A stretch of 19,654 nt of DNA from DASXTK01 sp036505485 (GTDB taxonomy: Bacteria; Actinomycetota; Acidimicrobiia; Acidimicrobiales; VFJN01): NCBI GenBank assembly GCA_036505485.1, contig DASXTK010000047.1, forward strand, positions 1-19,654. The letters run 5' to 3'. Below the pieces are notes generated by a model that was not told where the DNA came from, did no database searches, and saw only the letters and a program-made list of their open reading frames with translations. The position numbers and the translations under genes were made by a program. Positions 1 to 6,733 of the stretch are shown piece by piece; the stretch's first letter is position 1, and every line of letters begins with the position of its first letter.

Positions 1-2
1 AC

Positions 3-254
3 GCGGCCGACAGGCTCACCCGAGCCCGTTCCATGACGGCGCAGAACCCGATCGCCGGCGCGCTGGTCGATCGGGCCGAAGCACTGGCGTCGAAGGACAA
101 GGCCAGCCTCGACCTACCCACGATCGCCGAAGCGTTGAGCCAGGCTGGCTGTCCCTACCAGCAGGCCCGCACCCTGGTCCTGGCCGGCGGCGAACACCAG
201 GTCGAGGGCGAGGCCCTCCTGGCCTCGATGCATGCCATGCCCATGCCGGTATGA
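3..254 (+). CDS. C-terminal end of an unidentified protein (5' end outside window)
   Basis: The reading frame is open from base 3 and continues off the left edge, so only the last 84 or so residues are visible. The internal Met at base 33 is probably not the true start. The segment is helical and alanine-rich and contains AGCPYQQARTLVLAGG. This resembles the helical repeat tails of large actinobacterial ATPase regulators (LuxR/MalT-like, or AAA-cyclase type), where a Gly-Cys-Pro-Tyr motif followed by an Ala-Arg helix is common. No C-terminal helix-turn-helix follows, so a LuxR regulator is not supported. The stop codon overlaps the start of the acetyltransferase gene by ATGA, suggesting one transcript and translational coupling. 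The frame is well supported; the family is a weak inference. Confidence 0.6.
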   Translation, partial: AADRLTRARSMTAQNPIAGALVDRAEALASKDKASLDLPTIAEALSQAGCPYQQARTLVLAGGEHQVEGEALLASMHAMPMPV

Positions 255-718
255 ACGCCGCGGAGGTGCGGGACTTTGAGGCCGGCGATCAGGACGAGGT
301 CCGTGCGCTCGTCCTTGACGGGCTGCGGGAGCACTGGGGTGAGCTCGACGACACCTTGAACCCGGACCTCCGGGACATCACTCGGTCGTACGGGCATGGC
401 CGGACGGTGGTGGCGCTGGTGGACGGCACCGTGGTCGGAACCGGAACCGTGGTCCCAGTCGACGGCGACAGCGCGATCGTCACCGCCGAGATCGTGCGGA
501 TGGCGGTGGCCAAGCTTTGGCGGCGGTCGGGCATCGGCCGGCGCATCGTCGACGAGCTCGTCGCCACCGCCGCGAGCTGGGGATTCCCGAAGGTCACGCT
601 GGAGACCACGTCGACCTGGCCCGACGCCATGGCCTTCTACCAGTCCTGCGGCTTCGCCATCACCCGTCACGCCCAGGGTCGCTTCGGCCCCAAGACCTGG
701 TTCGAGCGGCCGCTCTGA
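251..718 (+). CDS. GNAT family N-acetyltransferase
   Basis: This 155-residue protein is a full-length GNAT domain, expected to transfer an acetyl group from acetyl-CoA to an amine; the substrate is unknown. Motif A is visible around residues 84-102 as EIVRMAVAKLWRRSGIGRRI, with the R-x-x-G-I-G pyrophosphate-binding turn. The late strand-helix around residues 120-135 (LETT..., then DAMAFYQSCGF) is the usual motif B, with the Tyr that often acts as general acid. The ATG overlaps the upstream stop by four bases and has no good Shine-Dalgarno sequence, which fits translational coupling. The stop lies 5 bp from that of the convergent SPFH gene. No membrane segment or signal peptide is present. Confidence 0.9.
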   Translation: MNAAEVRDFEAGDQDEVRALVLDGLREHWGELDDTLNPDLRDITRSYGHGRTVVALVDGTVVGTGTVVPVDGDSAIVTAEIVRMAVAKLWRRSGIGRRIVDELVATAASWGFPKVTLETTSTWPDAMAFYQSCGFAITRHAQGRFGPKTWFERPL

Positions 719-723
719 CGGCG

Positions 724-1569
724 TCAGATCGAGCTGTCGAGGGCCCGGTCGACCCCCAGGTACAGCCGGGCGTTGGCGTTCTTGCCCACCTCGGCCAGGG
801 TCTGCAGCTCCTGGAGCCGCAGCAGGCTGGGGTGCTCCTCATAGGTCTCGGCCATCTCGATCCGTTCCCGCAGGGCGTCACGCTCGGCCGCGGCGCGGAT
901 GCGGATGCCCTCGGCTTCGGTCTCGGCCGACAGGCGGTTGGCGTCCGCCAGCGCCCGCGCCTCCCGAGCCCGGACCTCGGCCCGGGCTTCTGCCTCGATC
1001 CGGGAGGTCTCGGCCTTGGTGCGGGCATCGACCCGCTCGGCCTCGCTGAGACGCTCGGCCGCCAGCACCCGGTTCATGATCTCCTGGAGGTTCCCAGGGA
1101 AGACCAGGTCCTTGACGTGGGCCCGTTGGATGGCCACGCCGTACTCGGCCGCGCCCTCGGCGACGTCCTGGAGGATGTCGTCGGAGAGCTGATTGCGGTT
1201 GGTGAGGATCTCCTCCAGGGCCATCGAGGCCAGCGAGCGCCGGGCCGCCAGCTGCACATCGCTGTAGATGCGGTCCTCGAAGGCTTCGACCCGGATGACC
1301 GCGGCCTTGGGGTCGACGACCCGGAAGTTGGTGATGATCGTGACCCGGATGGCCACCTTGTCCGCGGTGAGGATCTCCTGGCCCTTGATGGTCAGCTCCC
1401 GCTCCCGCACGTCCAGCAGCAGGACATCCTCGACCGGCCGGCGCATCCAGCGGACTCGCCAGGTCGGAACCAGCGGGTAGCGCCCAGGCACCAACACATC
1501 GACCAGTGCGCCGTTGCGGAAGAGCAGACCCCGATGGGTCTCCCGCACCACGATGTCTCGTCTCGCCAT
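724..1569 (-). CDS. SPFH/band 7 domain protein (slipin-like, apparently soluble)
   Basis: The 281-residue product has an SPFH/band-7 core at about residues 10-170. It opens with ETHRGLLFRNGALVDVLVPG, a typical band-7 entry, followed by the beta-rich part around EILTADKVAIRV and the amphipathic helices of EDRIYSDVQLAARRSLASM. A charged Ala/Glu/Arg-rich coiled coil spans about 170-255. Such proteins oligomerise on membranes and scaffold proteases or lipid domains. Unlike stomatin or slipin there is no N-terminal hydrophobic hairpin and no signal peptide, so membrane attachment would have to be indirect. GAGGAG lies 6 nt before the ATG (minus strand). No NfeD-like partner gene is visible. The family call is firm; the role is open. 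Confidence 0.88.
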   Translation of the reverse strand: MARRDIVVRETHRGLLFRNGALVDVLVPGRYPLVPTWRVRWMRRPVEDVLLLDVRERELTIKGQEILTADKVAIRVTIITNFRVVDPKAAVIRVEAFEDRIYSDVQLAARRSLASMALEEILTNRNQLSDDILQDVAEGAAEYGVAIQRAHVKDLVFPGNLQEIMNRVLAAERLSEAERVDARTKAETSRIEAEARAEVRAREARALADANRLSAETEAEGIRIRAAAERDALRERIEMAETYEEHPSLLRLQELQTLAEVGKNANARLYLGVDRALDSSI

Positions 1570-1910
1570 CCCCAGCTCCTCGTATCCAGAAGGTGGGCGC
1601 CGGGATCACACCCGATGTGAGGGACGAGCATGTGCAGATGCGCATCTGTGATCGCCCGAGTTGAGTGGTCGGACGTACCCATACGGTGAGTTGCTCGCCT
1701 CTTGGCCGACCGGCGCCCGCCGCGAACCTACTCCCCGTGCATTCTCACCAGCCCTCGCGTTTCCGGTTGAGCGCCGACGCCGGTCGGTCCTTGTTCCGGC
1801 GTGGATATGGCCCGGTACTCGGACCAGATCTACGCAGGAACGAGTGGCTGACCGCCGGCCTCGTGCTGCGGTGACTTGGACCCGACCGACGACAGCAAGG
1901 AAGCTGCATC
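1570..1910. other. 341-bp divergent intergenic region with inverted repeats
   Basis: No convincing gene is present. This region must hold the promoters of the leftward SPFH gene and the rightward VOC/sigma operon. Visible structure is a 14-bp palindrome at 1635-1648 and a GATCACA/TGTGATC pair at 1604-1610 and 1647-1653. An AAGGA Shine-Dalgarno sequence precedes the VOC ATG. No clear -35/-10 pair could be defended on either strand. Confidence 0.5.
1604..1653. promoter_or_regulatory. Candidate operator: nested inverted repeats upstream of the SPFH gene
   Basis: CAGATGCGCATCTG at 1635-1648 is a perfect 14-bp palindrome. The half-sites GATCACA (1604-1610) and TGTGATC (1647-1653) are perfect complements 36 bp apart. 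They lie 35-84 bp upstream of the SPFH start on the minus strand, a plausible place for a repressor site or an mRNA leader hairpin. No binding protein can be named. Confidence 0.35.
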
Positions 1911-2330
1911 ATGGACTTGCGACTTGAGCTGGTAGTTGTCCCCGTGTCGGACGTCGAGCGGGCCAAGGCGTTCTACGAGAACCTCGGCTTCAACGTGGAC
2001 GTCGACTTCAAGGCCGGCGACGAGTTCCGGGTCGTCCAGCTGACGCCGCCGGGCTCCGCGTGCTCGATCACGATCGGCAAGGGGGTCACCGAGGCCGAAC
2101 CTGGTTCCATCAAGAACCTGCACCTGGTCGTCACCGACATCGACGCGGCGCACGCCGACTTCGTCGAGCGCGGCGTCGACATCACCGAGGTCCGGCACTT
2201 CGAGGAGGGCAAGTGGGTGCCCGGACCCGATCCCGCCGGCCAGCCGTTCGGTTCGTTCGCCTTCTTCAGCGACCCCGATGGCAACACCTGGGCCCTGCAA
2301 CAGGGCATGCCGGAGGGGGCGAGGACGTGA
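1911..2330 (+). CDS. VOC (glyoxalase/bleomycin-resistance) superfamily protein
   Basis: The 139-residue protein contains the paired beta-alpha-beta-beta-beta modules of the vicinal oxygen chelate fold. The first half carries VPVSDVERAKAFYENLGF and the second ends with FSDPDGNTWALQQ. The usual first metal ligand (His in the HVxLxVSD start) is Glu or absent here, and the usual Glu near the end of the DPDGN strand is Ala/Leu, so normal metal catalysis is doubtful. This form is common in actinobacterial VOC genes next to ECF sigma factors. The stop overlaps the GTG of the sigma gene (GTGA), strongly suggesting an operon. AAGGA lies about 8 nt before the ATG. Substrate unknown. Confidence 0.88.
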   Translation: MDLRLELVVVPVSDVERAKAFYENLGFNVDVDFKAGDEFRVVQLTPPGSACSITIGKGVTEAEPGSIKNLHLVVTDIDAAHADFVERGVDITEVRHFEEGKWVPGPDPAGQPFGSFAFFSDPDGNTWALQQGMPEGART

Positions 2331-3316
2331 AGGAGTCGGAGTTCGAGGAGCTCGCGTCGCGGTACCGGCGCGAGCTCCACGTCCACTGCTACCGGATGCT
2401 GGCGTCCTTCGACGAGGCCGAGGACGCCGTGCAGGAGACGTTCCTACGGGCCTGGCGCGGCCTGGAGCGGTTCGAGGGCGATTCGCTGTTCCGGGCGTGG
2501 CTCTATCGCATCGCCACCAACGTGTGCCTGGACATGATCCGGAGCCAGGGGCGGCGAGTATCGGGGCCGCGCTCATACGCCGACATTCCCTGGTTGCAGC
2601 CCTACCCGGACCGGCTCCTGGACGAGATCGCGCCCGCCGACGACCAACCGGACGCGGTCGTCGTGGCCCGGGAGACCATCGAGTTGGCCTTCCTGGCTGC
2701 GTTGCAGGCGCTACCGCCGCGGCAGCGAGCCGCGCTCATCCTCCGGGACGTGTTGGGGATGCCGGCGGTCGAGACCGCGTCGCTGCTGGATACGAGCGTG
2801 GCCGCGGCCAACAGCGCCCTGCAGCGGGCCCGGGTGACCATGCAGCAGCATCTGCCGTCCCACCGCCTCGACTGGCCGGCGGCGGAGCCCAGCGCCGAGG
2901 AGAGCGCGCTGCTGGAGCACTTCATCGACGCTCACGAGCGCGGTGACGCCGAGGCCGCACTGGCCGCGGCCACCAGCGACATCCGCGTCACGATGCCGCC
3001 GAACCCGAAGTTCTTCGACGGGATCGATGCCCTCGCCCGGCTGCTCGAGCGGGCCTTCGTCCTCCAGCCCGATGGCGACTGGCGTTTGGTTCCCACCATG
3101 GCCAACCGCATGCCGACGGCGGCGAGCTACCTACGACGACCGGGCGACACCGAGTTCCGGGCGTTCAAGTTCGACGTGTTGCGCATCGAGGACGGCGCCA
3201 TCGCCGAGATCACCACCTTCGGCGTCTCCCGGTTCCCCCTCTTCGGACTGCCGCCCACCCTGGCCGAGTACGAGGCCATGATGCGGCAGAGCCCGGTCAC
3301 TGGTCCATCAAGGTGA
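2327..3316 (+). CDS. ECF sigma-70 factor with C-terminal SnoaL-like domain (SigG/SigX5-type)
   Basis: With a GTG start at 2327 the product is 329 residues. The start is chosen because it overlaps the VOC stop by four bases and follows GGAGGGGG at good spacing; the same frame is open further upstream but there it is a shadow of the VOC gene. Sigma region 2 lies at about 5-75 (YRMLASFDEAEDAVQETFLRA, then RAWLYRIATNVCLD), and region 4 at about 130-185 (LPPRQRAALILRDVLGMP...). Residues from about 200 form a SnoaL-like domain (LEHFIDAHERGDAEAALAA). This layout matches the TIGR02960-like group that includes mycobacterial SigG, in which the C-terminal domain is thought to control activity. No anti-sigma gene is adjacent, consistent with autoregulation by the extra domain. 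Confidence 0.9.
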   Translation: MKESEFEELASRYRRELHVHCYRMLASFDEAEDAVQETFLRAWRGLERFEGDSLFRAWLYRIATNVCLDMIRSQGRRVSGPRSYADIPWLQPYPDRLLDEIAPADDQPDAVVVARETIELAFLAALQALPPRQRAALILRDVLGMPAVETASLLDTSVAAANSALQRARVTMQQHLPSHRLDWPAAEPSAEESALLEHFIDAHERGDAEAALAAATSDIRVTMPPNPKFFDGIDALARLLERAFVLQPDGDWRLVPTMANRMPTAASYLRRPGDTEFRAFKFDVLRIEDGAIAEITTFGVSRFPLFGLPPTLAEYEAMMRQSPVTGPSR

Positions 3317-3371
3317 CCCATTGCCGCACCAAGTCCTCCATGAAGGCATCGACCTTGTCGGTGTCGCTCAT
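3297..3371 (-). CDS. Possible 24-aa small ORF downstream of the sensor-like gene
   Basis: An ATG at 3371 opens a 24-residue frame, MSDTDKVDAFMEDLVRQWVT followed by LMDQ, starting 6 bp after the end of the sensor-like gene and ending antisense inside the last 20 bp of the sigma gene. Nearly all codons end in G or C, as in real genes here. The peptide would be acidic and amphipathic. It could be a coupled small protein or the stump of a larger lost gene. Confidence 0.3.
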   Translation of the reverse strand: MSDTDKVDAFMEDLVRQWVTLMDQ

Positions 3372-3377
3372 GGCCGC

Positions 3378-3908
3378 TCATCCTGCTGTTGCGAAGTACC
3401 TCAGGGCTAGCCGGGATTGGAACCGGCTCACCGGCCCCAACAGCAGGGTGACCACCAGCAGCATCGGGGGTCCCAGGATGAAGTGGGCGAACCACGCCCC
3501 GGCCAGGGTCGGACCACCCCACGACTGCTCGAGGTGGTCGGCGCCGAAGGCGGGGTAGAACACGCCCCGCCCCAGGAAGACAGCCCAGGCCGGTACGACC
3601 AGGGCGAAGCCGACCAGGTTGGCGGGCAGGCTGAGCACGGCATGGGTGAGCACCCGTCGGGTTGGTCCACGGCGATGGGAGGCCGGGACGTCGGCCGGCA
3701 TCCCCAGGAGCCGGCTGGCCAGGGCGCGTTGCCAACGGTCGACCCGCCGGGCACCCCCGAGCGGGGCGACGACCAGGGCGATGAGGCCCAGAGGCAGGGC
3801 GACAGCGGCATAGGCGTGGCGGGCCAGGGCGGGACGCACGGCTTGCAGCCAACGAGTTGAACGAGAGGTGGTGATGGTGGTGGTAGGCACCAGGCCATCG
3901 TTCGCCAA
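3378..3908 (-). CDS. Small membrane protein resembling the actinobacterial Sensor domain (PF13796-like)
   Basis: The product is up to 176 residues, from a TTG at 3908; a GTG at 3890 is an alternative. Neither has a strong Shine-Dalgarno sequence. Hydrophobic segments lie at about residues 30-50 (AAVALPLGLIALVVAPLGG), 90-112 (VLSLPANLVGFALVVPAWAV) and 138-160 (FAHFILGPPMLLVVTLLLG). Between the first two is RVDRWQRALASRLLGMPADV, which resembles the linker of the putative sensor domain found at the N-terminus of many actinobacterial NarL-type kinases. Here the domain stands alone, with no kinase portion. The kinase/regulator pair starts divergently 146 bp away, so a split sensory unit is possible. 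That a membrane protein is encoded is well supported; the family match is tentative. Confidence 0.6.
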   Translation of the reverse strand: MANDGLVPTTTITTSRSTRWLQAVRPALARHAYAAVALPLGLIALVVAPLGGARRVDRWQRALASRLLGMPADVPASHRRGPTRRVLTHAVLSLPANLVGFALVVPAWAVFLGRGVFYPAFGADHLEQSWGGPTLAGAWFAHFILGPPMLLVVTLLLGPVSRFQSRLALRYFATAG

Positions 3909-4054
3909 CTCGGAGAATGTGTCGTCGGCCGGGAAGCGGCGGCTGGCCTACATCCGCAGGAGCAGTGGCCGCATCGCGTACATCTCGAGGCGGACTGGTC
4001 AGAGGGTCTGGAGGCCGATGTGACCAGGTCGAAGCCCCAGGTACGGTCGTCGCC
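3909..4054. promoter_or_regulatory. Divergent intergenic region with a 7-19-7 inverted repeat
   Basis: CTGGTCA (3995-4001) and TGACCAG (4021-4027) are perfect complements separated by 19 bp, ending 28 bp before the kinase ATG. A site here could be bound by the NarL-type regulator of the downstream operon, which would allow joint control of both divergent units. No convincing promoter boxes were seen. Confidence 0.35.
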
Positions 4055-5314
4055 ATGACCGAGAGTGGAGCCGCTGCCTTGCCGACGCGACCGCCGCTGA
4101 CCGAACGGCTGACCGGTGTGATCGGGTCGCTGACCCCGGCCGCGTGGGCCCGGATCGATGTCGCGGTGGCGCTCGCGATCTTCGTCGGCTTCACCACGCC
4201 CGCTCTGCTCGGCTACCCATCCCACGATGGTTCGCCCGCCGCCGTCCTGCTGTTCGGGGCCGGGGCCACCCTCCCGATCGCGGCCCGGCGGCGTTGGCCT
4301 CTGGCGGTCCTGGCCGTCGTGGTGGTGGCTACGACGCTCGGCACCATGCTTGGTGTCCGGTTCACCCCATTCGTGAGCAACGCCGGTCCAGGTGTGGTTC
4401 TGGCCATGTACACCGTGGCCGAGCGGTTCCCACGGAGGCTCTCGCTGGCCGCGCTCGCGGTGCTCATCTCGGTCACGTGGGCCGGGGCGCTGATCGCGGA
4501 TGCAGCCCATCCGCAACAGGACCACGACGCGGTCGACGCGCTGGCCGCGCTCGGTGGGTGGGTGATCGGCGACGCCATGCGCGCCCGCCGCGCCTACCGG
4601 GCTGAACTGGCGGCCCATCGCCGTGACGAGGTCGACCAACGGGCTCGTCGGGGCATCGCCGAGGAGCGGTTGCGGATCTCGCGGGAGGTCCACGACGTGG
4701 TGTCCCACAGCCTCAGCGTCATCGCGGTGCAGGCCGGCGTGGGGCGCCTGGTCTTCGACACCCAGCCGGACAAGGCCCGGGCCGCGCTGGCGGAGGTGGA
4801 GAGCCTCAGCCGTGGCGCGCTGGACGAGCTGCGCCGGCTGCTCGGGGTCATCCGGCGGCCGGTCCCGACGGGCCCGCTGGCCGGAGTGGACGAGTTGCTG
4901 GCCCCGGCACCCGGCTTGGACAACCTCCCCGAGTTGGTGGGCCGGCTGGCGGCGGGCGGGATGGACGTGACCCTCCACCTGGAGCCTCCGGAGGGCACAC
5001 TTCCCCCGATGCTCGAGCTGACCGCGTACCGCATCGTCCAAGAGGCTCTGACCAACGTGGTCAAGCATGCGGACGCCGCCCCGACCCGGGTCACGGTCCG
5101 ACCGGGACCGGGCGCGCTCCTGATCGACGTCGTCGACGACGGTCGGAGAACAGAGGAGCCGGCGACGTCGCCCGAGCTCGGGGGCGGCGGCTGGGGGATC
5201 GCCGGCATGCGGGAGCGGGCCGGGCTGTTCGGGGGCACAGTGAGCGCCGGGCCGGATCCGGCTGGCGGGTTCCGGGTCTCCGCCCGCCTCCCGCTGAAAG
5301 GGCGCGGCCAATGA
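4055..5314 (+). CDS. NarL-family sensor histidine kinase
   Basis: The ATG at 4055 gives 419 residues; the frame is open upstream, but a start there would add an atypical Arg/Gly-rich extension. Residues about 30-190 hold four or five membrane segments (VAVALAIFVGFTTPALLGY, PLAVLAVVVVATTLGTMLGV, LAALAVLISVTWAGALIA). The HisKA_3 dimerisation helix follows: EERLRISREVHDVVSHSLSV, with phospho-acceptor His213 and the adjacent acidic residue both intact. The HATPase_c domain has the N-box IVQEALTNVVKHA (Glu330, Asn334), the G1 box LLIDVVDDG and the G2 box GGGWGIAGMRERAGLFGG. It should autophosphorylate and pass phosphate to the regulator encoded immediately downstream, whose ATG overlaps this stop. 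The signal is unknown. Confidence 0.93.
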   Translation: MTESGAAALPTRPPLTERLTGVIGSLTPAAWARIDVAVALAIFVGFTTPALLGYPSHDGSPAAVLLFGAGATLPIAARRRWPLAVLAVVVVATTLGTMLGVRFTPFVSNAGPGVVLAMYTVAERFPRRLSLAALAVLISVTWAGALIADAAHPQQDHDAVDALAALGGWVIGDAMRARRAYRAELAAHRRDEVDQRARRGIAEERLRISREVHDVVSHSLSVIAVQAGVGRLVFDTQPDKARAALAEVESLSRGALDELRRLLGVIRRPVPTGPLAGVDELLAPAPGLDNLPELVGRLAAGGMDVTLHLEPPEGTLPPMLELTAYRIVQEALTNVVKHADAAPTRVTVRPGPGALLIDVVDDGRRTEEPATSPELGGGGWGIAGMRERAGLFGGTVSAGPDPAGGFRVSARLPLKGRGQ

Positions 5315-6012
5315 CCATCGGAGTCGTGGTCGTCGATGACGAGGCCCTGGTGCGGGCTGGTTTCCGGGTGCTGGTCGAGACCGCCCCCGACCTGCGCGTG
5401 CTGGGCGAGGCCGCCGACGGGGCCGAGGCGGTGCGCCAGGTGCAGGCGCTCCAGCCCGATGTCGTGCTGCTCGACGTAAGGATGCCGATCATGGATGGGT
5501 TGGAGGCGACCCGCCGCATCGTCCAGGCCGAGCCGGCGAACCAGGCTCGGGTCCTCATCGTCACCACCTTCGATCGCGACGAGTACGTCTTCGAGGCGCT
5601 GCGAGCCGGCGCCAGCGGCTTCGTCCTCAAGGACACGCCACCGGAGAGGCTGCTGGACGCCATCCGGGTGGTGGCGGCCGGGGAAGCGTTGCTCGCGCCG
5701 GGAGTCACCCGCCGGCTCATCTCCGAGTTCGTCCGCCGCCCCGATCCGCCGGTGGCGGCTCCGGCCGCGCTGGCGTCGTTGACCGAACGGGAGCTGGAGG
5801 TCCTGGTGCGGGTGGCCGCGGGCCGATCGAACGCCGAGTTGGCCACCGACCTACACATGAGCCCGGCAACGGCCAAGACCCACGTCAGCCGGCTGCTGGC
5901 CAAGCTGCGGGCCCGCGACCGAGCTCAGCTGGTGGTCATCGCCTACGAGGCCGGTGTTGTAGTCCCCTACACCGGCGACGGAACCGACCTACTGGACCCG
6001 GACCGGCCCTGA
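5311..6012 (+). CDS. NarL/FixJ-family response regulator
   Basis: The 233-residue protein has an N-terminal receiver domain (1-120) with the acidic pair Asp9/Asp10, phospho-acceptor Asp55 in VVLLDVRMPIMDG, and the conserved Lys in GFVLKDTPPERLL. A C-terminal LuxR-type helix-turn-helix occupies about 152-215: LTERELEVLVRVAAGRSNAE, then MSPATAKTHVSRLLAKL. It overlaps the kinase gene by ATGA and surely forms a two-component pair with it. DNA targets are unknown; the divergent region upstream of the kinase is the first place to look. The stop codon lies inside a perfect 16-bp palindrome shared with the convergent gene. Confidence 0.95.
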   Translation: MTIGVVVVDDEALVRAGFRVLVETAPDLRVLGEAADGAEAVRQVQALQPDVVLLDVRMPIMDGLEATRRIVQAEPANQARVLIVTTFDRDEYVFEALRAGASGFVLKDTPPERLLDAIRVVAAGEALLAPGVTRRLISEFVRRPDPPVAAPAALASLTERELEVLVRVAAGRSNAELATDLHMSPATAKTHVSRLLAKLRARDRAQLVVIAYEAGVVVPYTGDGTDLLDPDRP

Positions 6013-6022
6013 CCGGTCAGGG
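6007..6022. terminator. 16-bp palindrome spanning both convergent stop codons
   Basis: CCCTGACCGGTCAGGG is a perfect palindrome that includes the TGA of the response regulator (6010-6012) and, on the other strand, the TGA of the small minus-strand gene (6017-6019). As RNA it forms a 6-bp stem with a CCGG loop from either direction. There is no U-run, so a bidirectional terminator or 3'-end stabiliser is only a possibility. Confidence 0.4.
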
Positions 6023-6313
6023 GAGGCGCAGCTGCTGCGGGTCCGGCGGATCGGCCAGGCCCTGGCGTTGCAGGTACCCGACCACGGACTCGATCGTGCG
6101 CCAGCCGTGACCTTCCGCAGCCAGATAGCCGGGGACGTCCAGGGCCTCGCGGCCGCCGTCGCTGGCGGCCAGGACATCGGCGACCACATCGGCCAGGGTC
6201 ATCGCCGGGAACTCTGCCACCCGCTGGTCGAGGAGCCGAGCGTCCCGTTTGCGGCGCTGCCGGGAAAGATCGTCGTCGCCGATCGTCCGCTCGATCGAGC
6301 TTGTCATGGACAT
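6017..6313 (-). CDS. Small hypothetical protein (98 aa)
   Basis: This charged, soluble protein is not recognised. It starts with Ser/Thr- and Arg-rich sequence, then has a likely helical core (FPAMTLADVVADVLAASDGG), followed by GWRTIESVVGYLQRQGLADP. The latter looks like a small alpha-helical domain and could form a winged- or simple helix-turn-helix-like bundle, but no known motif can be claimed. GAGGAG precedes the first ATG (6313) by only 3 nt and a second ATG (6307) by 9 nt, so the protein may start at Met3. It ends 4 bp from the response regulator stop. It is on the same strand as the helicase unit, but 135 bp separate them. Confidence 0.6.
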   Translation of the reverse strand: MSMTSSIERTIGDDDLSRQRRKRDARLLDQRVAEFPAMTLADVVADVLAASDGGREALDVPGYLAAEGHGWRTIESVVGYLQRQGLADPPDPQQLRLP

Positions 6314-6448
6314 CGTCTCCTCGTTCTCGGCTCAGAAGAGGCGACGCCCGAACTTGAGCCCCCGTGGGCACACGAAGCGACTTCCAAGAGTCGATGCCAC
6401 CGTATCGGCCTGCTGCACCGACCGCGCTGGGCTGGGAGCCCCGGAGGG

Positions 6449-6733
6449 TCAGTCCGACTCGTCGTCGCGCAGCAGCCCGTTGGCGGCGGCGAGCGCGGTG
6501 GCCGTGCGCACGGCTTCCTCGTAGACGACGGCGAAGTGGTGCGGTGCCGCGGTGTCCGGCGTCAACGGCGGCTCGCCCAGCGATCGGGGCAGCGCCGCCG
6601 GATCGGGCGTGGGCCGGATCGGCTCGGCGGCGCGGGGACCGCCCTCGCCGCCGTCCTTCCAGAACGTGTCGGCCTGCTTGGCCGCCGGCTGGCGGCCCTT
6701 CTTGGGGGTGCGTCGGCGCTGTGGTCGGCTCAT
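6449..6733 (-). CDS. Small hypothetical protein coupled to the Snf2 helicase (94 aa)
   Basis: The ATG overlaps the helicase stop (ATGA), and GGTGGGGAG lies 6 nt upstream, inside the helicase gene, so it is almost certainly translated with the helicase. The N-terminus is strongly basic and probably disordered (MSRPQRRRTPKKGRQPAAKQ), the middle is Pro-rich, and the C-terminus is a short acidic-ended helix (FAVVYEEAVRTATALAAANG). This arrangement would suit a nucleic-acid-binding tail plus a docking helix, but the family is not recognised and that reading is inference. No zinc-binding Cys/His cluster is present. Confidence 0.7.
   Translation of the reverse strand: MSRPQRRRTPKKGRQPAAKQADTFWKDGGEGGPRAAEPIRPTPDPAALPRSLGEPPLTPDTAAPHHFAVVYEEAVRTATALAAANGLLRDDESD

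Noticed and set aside
396..1049. 217-aa plus-strand frame overlapping the GNAT and SPFH genes
   Set aside because: Extreme Arg/Ser/Pro composition and overlap with two well-supported genes.
1837..1867. GGAAC...CGTGCT as an ECF-type promoter before the VOC gene
   Set aside because: The spacer is 20 bp, longer than the 16-17 bp typical of ECF promoters, and the -10 is weak.
3428..5311. 627-aa minus-strand frame opposite the kinase
   Set aside because: Low-complexity Arg/Gly/Pro/His-rich translation, antisense to a clear histidine kinase and the sensor-like gene; a shadow frame of high-GC DNA.
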